A stretch of 64,000 nt of DNA from Moorena bouillonii PNG. GTDB lineage: Bacteria > Cyanobacteriota > Cyanobacteriia > Cyanobacteriales > Coleofasciculaceae. The stretch covers positions 7,487,821 through 7,551,820 of the forward strand of contig NZ_MKZS01000001.1 in assembly GCF_001942495.1 (NCBI RefSeq), written 5' to 3'. The first letter of the stretch is position 1, and every line of letters begins with the position of its first letter. Made by a program: the position numbers and the translations under genes. A model generated the notes under the pieces. It did not search any database. It was not told the origin of the DNA and worked only from the letters and a program-made list of their open reading frames with translations. Shown piece after piece: positions 54,356-62,815 of this stretch.

Positions 54356-54555
54356 AATTTGATAGCATTATATTTTAACCAGTAAATCAGGTTAAAATTT
54401 ATTAAAAAATTAACCTATTTGGGACTTAAACCGAGTATAATAGTAGCCCTTCGACAAAACCATTAAAAAATTTTAGGGAATCGGGAGCTTTGATCGAAAT
54501 TTGATAGGATAGTAATTTAACCAGTAAACTAGTATACAATTTATTAATTATTTGG
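54356..54555. repeat. imperfect direct repeat of about 60 bp
   Basis: AATTTGATAGCATTATATTTTAACCAGTAAATC-like sequence at 54356-54390 returns at 54498-54530 with AATTTGATAGGATAGTAATT then TAACCAGTAAACTAG. Each is followed by a TTTATTAA...TATTTGG segment. The spacing is about 140 bases. Confidence 0.6.
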
Positions 54556-54637
54556 TATATTCGGTAATTGTTGTGCTAAAATTGTCTTTTTAAACTAAGC
54601 ATTCAGGTATCAGCCATTGGCCGTTACGTCCCAGCGT

Positions 54638-54710
54638 CGTTCGCACAGCGTGGCCATTCGCGTAGCGTGGCCATTCGCGTAGCGTGGCCAAAGGCTTTGG
54701 CCAAAGCCTG
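54638..54710. repeat. triple palindromic repeat cluster
   Basis: GTTCGCACAGCGTGGCC is followed by ATTCGCGTAGCGTGGCC twice and then AAAGGCTTTGGCCAAAGCC. It is the densest cluster of this family in the window. Confidence 0.8.
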
Positions 54711-55391
54711 TGCCACAAAGCACCTCAAGTAGCGTGAGCCTTTAGCTCACGGCTGACCGCTGACCTCTGTTGGCTGAATGCTTATCTCATAACTCTATAT
54801 ATCATCTACTTGAGTGGTGGGATGAGTTCACTTTTATCAGCAACGCCAAACAAAATTTTTTCAGTGATAGTATCCAAAGAGACATCAGAGATTTGTAAAG
54901 AATTGTATAGTCGTTATATTGAAATATAAGTTCACAGGAAATTTTAAGTTATTTATATTATTGTTGTACTAATTGGTTGAGGTGCAGTGTAATTGACTTA
55001 ATCGGGAAGAGGTAAATGGTGGGAGGGAATAAAAGATGGAAATTAAAACTAAAATTTCGAAATTTTTCCTAAATTTTGCCACTTTTCTCTTGATTCTCTA
55101 AATTTTACTTCTATAACCACAACTGCCCCAGAAACTAAGTCATCTTCGATGGGTTGTGTAGGTAGTTAACAGGTTGACCCGAAAATATTTCCTTTACCCT
55201 CACGGAAATTCCTCCCCTAACACGGTTTTATCCTGACTTAATCAGGGTGCTCGCTACATTCGCACTTATATAACATTGATTATTTAATAGTAGGTCACGT
55301 CGCCTGGGGTTGCTAGATAAACCCAGAGTGAGAGGCTGATGGGTGATTAAAAGTTAAAGATTTGCAAATAAATATTGCAGGAATTTAAGCA

Positions 55392-58300
55392 ATGCCAAGT
55401 TTCAACACTGATAACCCCTGTATACGAGTTGGTATATTGCATTCCTTAAGAGGTACTATGGCAATTAGCGAAGCCCCCCTGGTGGAAGCTGAGCTGATGG
55501 CGATCGCAGAAATTAACCAAACCGGAGGAGTTCTTGGTCAAACTATCGAAGCGATCGTTGAGGATGGCGCATCGAACTCAGCGGAATTTGAGAGCAAGGC
55601 CAGAAAACTGATTCAACAGGATCAGGTAGCCACAGTCTTTGGCTGCTGGACGTCTGCTTCTCGTAAGGCAGTTTTGCCTGTATTCGAGGTGTTAAATTCT
55701 CTGCTATGGTACCCCCTACAATATGAGGGTCTGGAATGTTCCCCCAATATTTTTTATACCGGGTCTTGTCCAAATCAACAAATTGAGCCAGCGGTGAACT
55801 GGCTGGTGAAAAATTACGGTAAGCGATTTTATCTGATCGGTAGCGACTATATTTTCCCCCTGACTGCCAACAAGATTATTAAAGCGCAACTGAAACAACT
55901 GGGGGGAACAGTGGTTGGGGAAGATTACATGGCTCTAGGCACTCAAGATATGGGAGAGGTGATCACCAAAATTAAACAGGTTCAACCAGATGTGGTCTTC
56001 AACACCCTCAATGGTGACAGTAATGTAGCCTTCTATCGCCAGTACAAATCCTCTGGAATTACAGCTGATGACATTCCGATTATGGCAGTGAGTGTGGCTG
56101 AGGCGGAACTCCAAAGGATAGGGGATACAGCGGCGGGACATTATGCCAGCTGGAGCTATTTCCAGAGTCTGAACACTCCTAATAATCAACGGTTTGTCCA
56201 GAATTTTCAGCGTCGTTACGGAGCTAACCGAGTGACTAGTGACCCCATTGAAGCCGCCTACGCCCAGGTTTACCTTTGGAAACAAGCCGTGGAATCCGCT
56301 CAATCATTTGAAGTAGACCGGGTACGGGTGGCAGCTTATGGTCAGAAATTTGATGCTCCCGGAGGATTAGTCCAAATCGAACCGAATCACCATATTGGTA
56401 AAACATGCCGGATTGGGCGGATTTTGCCTACTGGACAATTTGAAATTGTCTTTACCAGTGAACGTCCGATTAAACCCCTACCCTGGTTAGGGGTTGAAAC
56501 CTATAACTGTGCCTGTGATACACAAACTCACCAATACAATCGGTCGTCTAGTGGGACACCATTGATCGAACCCTACAGCACAAATGTGGTGATTGAATTA
56601 TTGGCTGAGGTGTCTCAATGGATTGAAAAAGCTAGGTATTTCGAGACCAATGCACAAGCATTAGAAATGGCAACGGAACAGTTGAAACATGAAATAGTTG
56701 AGCGGCGACGAATTGAAGCAGAACTCCAGAAAGCCTTCGATGAGCTAGAGCTAAAGGTTGAACAACGCACAGCTGACTTAAAAGCATCTAATGCTCAGCT
56801 AATGACGGAGGTGCGAGAGCGTGAGCAAGCTCAAGAAGAACTCAGGGCAGCTAAAGATCAGTTACAGGCGGTTTTGGAAGCAGTACCGGGGATTGTCTCT
56901 TGGATTAACTCGGATTTGCAATACCTAGGTGTGAATCGCCATTTAGCCAAAACCTTTAACTTGCCCTCAGAGGGGTTTGTGGGTCAAGACATTGGTTTTC
57001 TTCAGGCTAGCTCAGAGTTTAATGACTTTGTCAAGGAGTTTTTTGCCACTCCAGAACAAGATGCTTGCCGAGAAGTCTCGGCTATCGTCAATGACGAAAA
57101 GCGAAACTATGTAATTGTTGCCCAGAAGTACCATCAAGGCTCAGCTGCTTTCACCGTTGGGATTGATATTACCGAACGTCAGCAGGCCCTTGATGACCTG
57201 CGCAAGACCAAAGATCAGTTACAGGCCGTGTTGGAGGCAGTACCGGGGATTGTCTCTTGGATTAGCTCGGATTTGCGCTACTTGGGTGTGAATCACCATT
57301 TAGCCAAAACGTTTCACTTGCCCCCAGAGGCTTTTGTGGGTCAAGACATTGGGTTTCTTGAGGCTAGCTCAGAGTTTAATGACTTTGTCAAGGAGTTTTT
57401 TGCTAGCTCAGAGCAAGATGCTTGCCGAGAGGTGTCGGCTATCGTCAATAACGAAAAGCACAATTATGTGATTGTTGCCCAGAAGTACCATCAAGGCTCA
57501 GTTGCTTTCACTATTGGGATTGATATTACCGAGCGTCGGCAAGCTGAAGAAGCCCTGAGGCAAGCTGAAGCGAAATATCGCAATATCTTTGAAAATTCTG
57601 TAGAAGGTATCTTCCAAACCACCCCGTCAGGAGGTTACCTTAGTGCCAACCCAGCTTTAGCTCGCATCTATGGTTATGAGTCCCCAGAAGTATTAATTAA
57701 TAGTGTCTCTAATATTGAGCAGCAACTTTATGTTGATCCGAACCGTCGCTCCCAATTCATCCAGTTATTAGAAGAAAATGGTGTAATTGTAGATTTCGAG
57801 TCCCAAGTCTATCGCCAGGATGGCAGTTTGACTTGGATTTGCGAAAATGCCCGTGTCATTAAAGATGAATATGGCAATTTGCTCTATTACGAAGGTACTG
57901 TGGAAGACATTTCTGAGCGTAAGCAAGCTCAGGAAGCCTTGCAAAAAGCCAATGAAGTGTTAGAAACCCGAGTGGAGGAACGAACAGCAGCACTACGGGA
58001 CGCCAATCATCAACTACGGATTGAGATTGTAGAGCGCAAGCACATCGAAGCAGCACTACGTAAATCCGAAGCTGAGTTGCGGGTGCTGTTTGGAGCGATG
58101 ACCGATGTGATTACTGTTTTTGATCCTGAAGGACGATACATGAAAGTAGTCTCGACCAATTCTGAGGTTTTATATAGTCCAACGACCGAACTACTTGGTA
58201 AGAGTGTCTACGAGGTTTTGCCCCCCAAGCAAGCTGAAATTTTTGTCACCCATATCCGGCAAGTCTTAGATACTAAACAAACCCTGAATATAGAATACAG

Positions 58301-59651
58301 CTTACCCATAGGAAATTATAAAGTAGGAAGTATTAAGGATGCAATTAGTTCTAAATCAAACTTGAATGGCCAAAAACATTCGGACTTCGATTCCGATAAT
58401 ATAGTGCATCAAACTAACAAATCATTTCACACTTTATCTGAGTATGAAAAACTTTACGAATTCAATGGCCAAAAGCTAGTGGGGCAAACTGACAAACTTT
58501 TTCATACTTCATTAAGAGGTGATAATTCCCAGGTGTGGTTTGCTGCGAGTGTCTCACCCCTGCCAAACAATTGTGTGATTTGGGTCGCCCGTAATATTAC
58601 CGAGCGCAAACGGGTTCTAGATGCACTCCAGGAAGCTGAAGAGAAGTATCGTAGCATCTTTGAAAATGTGGCTGAGGGGATTTTTCAGATTACACCGGAT
58701 GGGCGGTACCTGAGTGTTAATCCAGCTTTAGCTCGGATGTATGGCTACTCTAGCCCAGAAGAAATAGTGGCTAAAGTGACCGATATTGAACAGCAACTCT
58801 ATGTCAACCCGAACAGCTATGCTGAGTTTATTGCTGCGGTTGAGGAGCATGGTGCTATCTCGGATTTTGAAGCTAGGGTTTATCGACAAGATGGCCAAAT
58901 CATCTGGACATCCCAGAATGCTCGTGTTGTGCGTGATGCTGAAGGGAAACTACTGTACTACGAAGGCACTGTCGCCGACATTACCAAGGGCAAACAGGCA
59001 GAAGCAGCACTGAGAGCTGAACAAGAAAAGTCGGAACATTTGTTGTTGAATATTTTGCCTCACTCCATCGCCCAACGATTAAAACAAGAGCCAAAAGCTA
59101 TTGCGAATCGCTTTGAGGAAGTAACAATTCTGTTTGCTGATATTGTGGAGTTTACCAAGCTTTCTGCTCGCATCTCTCCCACAGAATTGGTTAATCTACT
59201 TAATCAAATTTTCTCAAGCTTTGACCAACTAGCGCAGCACCATGGATTAGAGAAAATTAAGACCATTGGAGATGCCTATATGGTTGTTGGTGGTCTACCT
59301 AACCCTAGGGATGACCATTCAGAAGCGATCGCAAACATGGCATTGGATCTGCAACAGGAAATTACTCGTTTCCAGCGGGATGATGGAGAACCATTCCGCC
59401 TGCGCATCGGGATTAACACTGGTCCTGTGGTAGCTGGGGTGATCGGTATCCAGAAGTTTATTTATGATTTGTGGGGGGATGCGGTTAATGTGGCATCTCG
59501 GATGGACTCTCAAGGGGAACCTGGGAGAATTCAAGTTACTGCTGCCACTTACGAGCGTTTAAGAGACAAGTATTTGTTTGAAGAGCGAGGAATTATTAAT
59601 GTGAAGGGCAAAGGAGAGATGATCACCTATTGGCTGACTGGGCGAAAGTAA
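55392..59651 (+). CDS. UrtA-like sensor, five PAS domains and class III adenylate cyclase fused
   Basis: The 1419-residue protein begins at once, without signal peptide, with a urea/amide-type periplasmic binding fold (1-395; VGILHSLRGTMAISEAPLVE, FGCWTSASRKAVLPVFE, WYPLQYEGLECSPNIFYTG). A coiled coil (about 400-480) follows, then PAS domains near 484, 603, 722, 889 and 1078. The cyclase domain (about 1244-1419) has metal Asp1250 and Asp1294, the purine-selecting pair Lys1290 and Asp1359 expected for ATP, and transition-state Asn1366 and Arg1370. It should therefore make cAMP. No transmembrane helix was seen, so the binding domain would sense a ligand in the cytoplasm. PAS 1 and 2 are near duplicates, as are PAS 3 and 5. 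Confidence 0.85.
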   Translation: MPSFNTDNPCIRVGILHSLRGTMAISEAPLVEAELMAIAEINQTGGVLGQTIEAIVEDGASNSAEFESKARKLIQQDQVATVFGCWTSASRKAVLPVFEVLNSLLWYPLQYEGLECSPNIFYTGSCPNQQIEPAVNWLVKNYGKRFYLIGSDYIFPLTANKIIKAQLKQLGGTVVGEDYMALGTQDMGEVITKIKQVQPDVVFNTLNGDSNVAFYRQYKSSGITADDIPIMAVSVAEAELQRIGDTAAGHYASWSYFQSLNTPNNQRFVQNFQRRYGANRVTSDPIEAAYAQVYLWKQAVESAQSFEVDRVRVAAYGQKFDAPGGLVQIEPNHHIGKTCRIGRILPTGQFEIVFTSERPIKPLPWLGVETYNCACDTQTHQYNRSSSGTPLIEPYSTNVVIELLAEVSQWIEKARYFETNAQALEMATEQLKHEIVERRRIEAELQKAFDELELKVEQRTADLKASNAQLMTEVREREQAQEELRAAKDQLQAVLEAVPGIVSWINSDLQYLGVNRHLAKTFNLPSEGFVGQDIGFLQASSEFNDFVKEFFATPEQDACREVSAIVNDEKRNYVIVAQKYHQGSAAFTVGIDITERQQALDDLRKTKDQLQAVLEAVPGIVSWISSDLRYLGVNHHLAKTFHLPPEAFVGQDIGFLEASSEFNDFVKEFFASSEQDACREVSAIVNNEKHNYVIVAQKYHQGSVAFTIGIDITERRQAEEALRQAEAKYRNIFENSVEGIFQTTPSGGYLSANPALARIYGYESPEVLINSVSNIEQQLYVDPNRRSQFIQLLEENGVIVDFESQVYRQDGSLTWICENARVIKDEYGNLLYYEGTVEDISERKQAQEALQKANEVLETRVEERTAALRDANHQLRIEIVERKHIEAALRKSEAELRVLFGAMTDVITVFDPEGRYMKVVSTNSEVLYSPTTELLGKSVYEVLPPKQAEIFVTHIRQVLDTKQTLNIEYSLPIGNYKVGSIKDAISSKSNLNGQKHSDFDSDNIVHQTNKSFHTLSEYEKLYEFNGQKLVGQTDKLFHTSLRGDNSQVWFAASVSPLPNNCVIWVARNITERKRVLDALQEAEEKYRSIFENVAEGIFQITPDGRYLSVNPALARMYGYSSPEEIVAKVTDIEQQLYVNPNSYAEFIAAVEEHGAISDFEARVYRQDGQIIWTSQNARVVRDAEGKLLYYEGTVADITKGKQAEAALRAEQEKSEHLLLNILPHSIAQRLKQEPKAIANRFEEVTILFADIVEFTKLSARISPTELVNLLNQIFSSFDQLAQHHGLEKIKTIGDAYMVVGGLPNPRDDHSEAIANMALDLQQEITRFQRDDGEPFRLRIGINTGPVVAGVIGIQKFIYDLWGDAVNVASRMDSQGEPGRIQVTAATYERLRDKYLFEERGIINVKGKGEMITYWLTGRK

Positions 59652-59706
59652 GTGATTGTGGAAGGTTGTTCGCTCTTGGCGTCCGAAGTAGGGTGGGTTG
59701 AGGGTT

Positions 59707-59795
59707 GTTCGCGTAGCGTGGCCAAAGGCCAAGGTTGAGGGTTGAAGGTTGAAGGTTGAAGGTTGTTCGCGAAGCGTGGCCAAAGGCCAAGGTTG
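59707..59795. repeat. two palindromic repeats around a GGTTGAA heptamer array
   Basis: GTTCGCGTAGCGTGGCCAAA and GTTCGCGAAGCGTGGCCAAA copies, each running into GGCCAAGG, lie at 59707-59733 and 59762-59795. Between them (GGTTGAR)x4 occupies 59733-59760. The unit is duplicated as palindrome plus heptamer. Confidence 0.8.
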
Positions 59796-60001
59796 AGGGT
59801 TGACCCCCTGCCGATCTTTGGGAGGATCAAAGCTTTAGTGTTAACTAGCAATTACCTGATTCATCTTCCATCGGCCTCTGCTCTATATATTTTTTTTTAC
59901 TTTTTTGTAAAAACGTTTCACCAACATGCTAGCATTTTAAGCTTTGCTTGTCAGTAAATACACTTTGACACATCGTGCCGGTTTTTTGTGAAAGAGTTTG
60001 T

Positions 60002-60055
60002 CCAAAATTCATCCCACACTCAAAACGAAGTGTTGAGATGTGGGATGAATTTTGG
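60002..60055. repeat. perfect 17-bp inverted repeat with inner stem
   Basis: CCAAAATTCATCCCACA (60002-60018) pairs with TGTGGGATGAATTTTGG (60039-60055), and the loop itself folds through CTCAA/TTGAG. There is no T run after it. It lies between the cyclase gene and the SpoIID gene. Confidence 0.75.
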
Positions 60056-60164
60056 CGGAAGCTAAGAAAGGGATAAGCTGTCTGTCACTATCCAGAATTC
60101 CAATAGGAATGCTGTATTATATAGTGTAATAGCCGGTGAAGCAAGTGTTTAATTTTAATTACAA

Positions 60165-61391
60165 ATGACGAAATCAGTGTTGTGGTCAATTGCCCTATTT
60201 TCAATTGCCCTATCTGTACCTTTAGTCTTAGCGAAATCCCTGTCACCTGGCTCTGAGTTAGAAACATCTTCCTCAACGTCTTCTGCTCCAAATTCCCCAG
60301 ATCAAGTTTCCCCTGAGTCGGATGGGCTGTCTAACCAAGAGGATACTCCCACATCCGAACTAACATCTACCGCCACAACTCCAACACCATCCCCATCTCC
60401 TACCCCCAAGGATGAGAATTCCACTGTCTCTAAGTCACCACCTTCAGCAACCCTAGCCCAAACTAAAGCTACCCAAGCATCAACCTCTAGCAAGCAAGAC
60501 ACGAAACAATCTACTGCTACTACCAAGGATAAATCCCAGGATAAATCAGATCAATCAGCCAAGACTGAGTCTTATAATCATAACAACCAGCCGCCCAGCC
60601 ACTCTGAAGGAGCTACCAAAAATCAGCAACCAGCACCAAAGCCATTGAATGATGCTCCGATCTTAGAAATGCGAGTTGCTGTAGCCAATGGTGTTAAGTC
60701 TCTGGTAGTGGCTACTTCAACACCGGGTGAGTTGCTAGATGCTAGGGGTCAGCCCCTGGGTAAACTAACGGCCAATCAGGGAAGTAATGTTAAACCATTA
60801 GGGGACTATATTCAAATTGGTAACTATAAGACCCCCGCAGGGCTTTGGGTGAAGCCAACTAACGGAGGGTATGTATTAGTGGGAAATCGCTGGTATCGAG
60901 GGGATTTGCTATTGATTTCTAAGGGAGATAGCATCTTGGCAGTAAACTACGTTGACCTTGAGCTTTACCTGACTTCGGTGGTGGGAGCGGAAGTGTATCC
61001 TAGTTGGCCAATGGCAGCTCTGAAAGCACAAGCCATTGCTGCTCGCTCCTATGCTTTGGTTCATGCGATTCGACCCGCTAGTAAGTTCTATGATTTGGGA
61101 AACACTCAGCGTTGGCAAGTTTACAAAGGAATCAAATATGAGTGGAACACCACGGCTCAGGCAGTTCAAGAAACTCGCGGCATTTTTCTAAGTTACAAAG
61201 GTGGGGTGGTAGAATCCTTGTACGCGGCTTCTGACCATATTGTCAAAAATGTATTTGGTGGTCAGGGTATGAGTCAAACCGGAGCTCGTGACTTGGCTAA
61301 GCAGGGTTACACCTATCAAGAAATTTTAGGCAACTATTATCCAGGGACTAGTTTGGCTTGGATTGATACTGTTGAAGCTGATTACGATTAG
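60165..61391 (+). CDS. SpoIID/LytB-domain protein (amidase enhancer family)
   Basis: SpoIID-family proteins act on peptidoglycan glycan strands or stimulate amidases. The 408 residues comprise a signal peptide (about 1-23, IALFSIALSVPLVLA), a Ser/Thr/Pro/Lys-rich unstructured linker (30-165), and the SpoIID domain (about 170-405) with YLTSVVGAEVYPSWPMAALK, AQAIAARSYALVHAI, then GVVESLYAASDHIV and GGQGMSQTGARDLAKQGYTY. The long linker would let the domain reach the cell wall from the membrane. It is followed 84 bases later by argG. Confidence 0.88.
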   Translation: MTKSVLWSIALFSIALSVPLVLAKSLSPGSELETSSSTSSAPNSPDQVSPESDGLSNQEDTPTSELTSTATTPTPSPSPTPKDENSTVSKSPPSATLAQTKATQASTSSKQDTKQSTATTKDKSQDKSDQSAKTESYNHNNQPPSHSEGATKNQQPAPKPLNDAPILEMRVAVANGVKSLVVATSTPGELLDARGQPLGKLTANQGSNVKPLGDYIQIGNYKTPAGLWVKPTNGGYVLVGNRWYRGDLLLISKGDSILAVNYVDLELYLTSVVGAEVYPSWPMAALKAQAIAARSYALVHAIRPASKFYDLGNTQRWQVYKGIKYEWNTTAQAVQETRGIFLSYKGGVVESLYAASDHIVKNVFGGQGMSQTGARDLAKQGYTYQEILGNYYPGTSLAWIDTVEADYD

Positions 61392-61475
61392 AATTTTGTG
61401 GCAATTGAGCAACCCTATTCTGGAAATATGTGGATAGAATAGATATTTTGTTGTTTTCCACAGGGTAAAATTCTC

Positions 61476-62672
61476 ATGAGCCGTGCTGACAAAGTTATTC
61501 TAGCATATTCCGGTGGCGTAGATACGTCGGTTTGTATCCCTTATCTCAAAGAAGAATGGGGAGTCAAGGAGGTGATCACCCTAGCGGCAAATTTAGGTCA
61601 GGGAGATGAACTAGAACCAATCAGACAAAAAGCCTTGGACGCTGGGGCAACAGAATCCTTGGTTGCTGATGCGACCTACACCTTTGTCAAGGACTATGCG
61701 TTTCCAGCTATTCAGGCTAATGCTCTTTATGAAAGTAGCTATCCCCTCTCTACTGCTCTGGCTCGTCCGCTGATTGCTAAATTATTGGTGGAGACTGCTG
61801 AAAAATATGGTGCAGATGCGGTAGCTCATGGTTGTACCGGTAAGGGCAATGACCAAGTGCGTTTTGATGTGTCGATTATCGCCCTTAACCCCAACTTGAA
61901 AATATTGGCACCAGCTAGGGAGTGGGGTTTCTCTCGTGAAGATGCGATCGCATATGGTGAGCGCTTTGGTATTCCCTCACCAGTGAAAAAGTCTTCCCCC
62001 TACAGCATTGACCGTAACCTGCTAGGGCGGAGTATTGCAGCGGGGGTGCTTGAAGATCCGATGGTAGAACCACCAGAGGAAGTTTATGCCATGACAAAAG
62101 CGATCGCAAATACACCAAACGAGCCAGAGTATATTGAAATCGGCTTTGAGGGGGGTGTTCCCACTATACTTAACGGTAATCTCCTTGATCCGGTTACTTT
62201 GATTAGTCAACTCAACGAGTTAGCTGGCAATCACGGTGTGGGACGGATTGACATGATTGAGAACCGGGTAGTTGGTATCAAAAGCCGAGAAATTTACGAA
62301 ACACCAGCCCTATCGGTGTTGCTCCAAGCTCATCGTGACTTGGAAAGTCTGACCTTGACTGCTGATGTTACCCAGTACAAGCGAGGGATTGAAGACACCT
62401 ACAGTCAAATGGTCTACAAAGGCTTGTGGTACAGTCCCCTTAAGGATGCTTTGGATGCTTTCATTCAAAAAACCCAGGAGCGGGTATCCGGTACAGTTAA
62501 GGTTAAACTTTTCAAGGGTAATGCCATAATTGTAGGACGTCAGTCAGAGAATTCTCTCTACACTCTGGAACTGGCTACCTACACCTCAGAAGACCAGTTT
62601 GACCACAAGGCTGCTGAGGGTTTCATCTACTTGTGGGGATTACCAACTCGGGTGTGGTCAGCAAAAACCTAG
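61476..62672 (+). CDS. argG: argininosuccinate synthase
   Basis: ArgG joins citrulline and aspartate with ATP in arginine biosynthesis. The 398 residues have the PP-loop [20 protein letters not shown] at the N-terminus, [18 protein letters not shown] and [20 protein letters not shown], all diagnostic. The length is normal. No other arginine gene is adjacent. Confidence 0.97.
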   Translation: MSRADKVILAYSGGVDTSVCIPYLKEEWGVKEVITLAANLGQGDELEPIRQKALDAGATESLVADATYTFVKDYAFPAIQANALYESSYPLSTALARPLIAKLLVETAEKYGADAVAHGCTGKGNDQVRFDVSIIALNPNLKILAPAREWGFSREDAIAYGERFGIPSPVKKSSPYSIDRNLLGRSIAAGVLEDPMVEPPEEVYAMTKAIANTPNEPEYIEIGFEGGVPTILNGNLLDPVTLISQLNELAGNHGVGRIDMIENRVVGIKSREIYETPALSVLLQAHRDLESLTLTADVTQYKRGIEDTYSQMVYKGLWYSPLKDALDAFIQKTQERVSGTVKVKLFKGNAIIVGRQSENSLYTLELATYTSEDQFDHKAAEGFIYLWGLPTRVWSAKT

Positions 62673-62681
62673 AAGATAAGA

Positions 62682-62795
62682 GCGAGGGTTAGCCACCCCA
62701 GCGTTCGCGCAGCGTAGCCATAGGCTATGGGATTGATCGCTGGGGTGGTTGTGGAGCGACCCGGGATTTATCCCGATGCTCGTTATATCATATAA
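62682..62795 (+). mobile_element. left end of the IS605-type element, with a palindromic repeat in its hairpin loop
   Basis: CCACCCCAGC and GCTGGGGTGG form the left-end stem, followed by GTGGAGCG and CCCGGGATTTATC, matching the orphan end at 31901-31970. The loop is enlarged by GTTCGCGCAGCGTAGCCATA and GGCTATGGG (62703-62731), a member of the palindromic repeat family. Confidence 0.7.
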
Positions 62796-62815
62796 ACAAG
62801 GAGGTGAGAAACATA

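Larger units (their letters stand above)
53138..55391. other. 2.25-kb gene-free, AT-rich region
   Basis: No open frame with family features was found. A few possible relics occur, for example a short stretch near 53690-53775. It also contains the diverged direct repeat at 54356-54555, a cluster of palindromic repeats at 54638-54710 and long A/T tracts. It separates two divergent genes and is far larger than needed for promoters. A non-coding RNA or decayed mobile DNA is possible. Confidence 0.5.
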
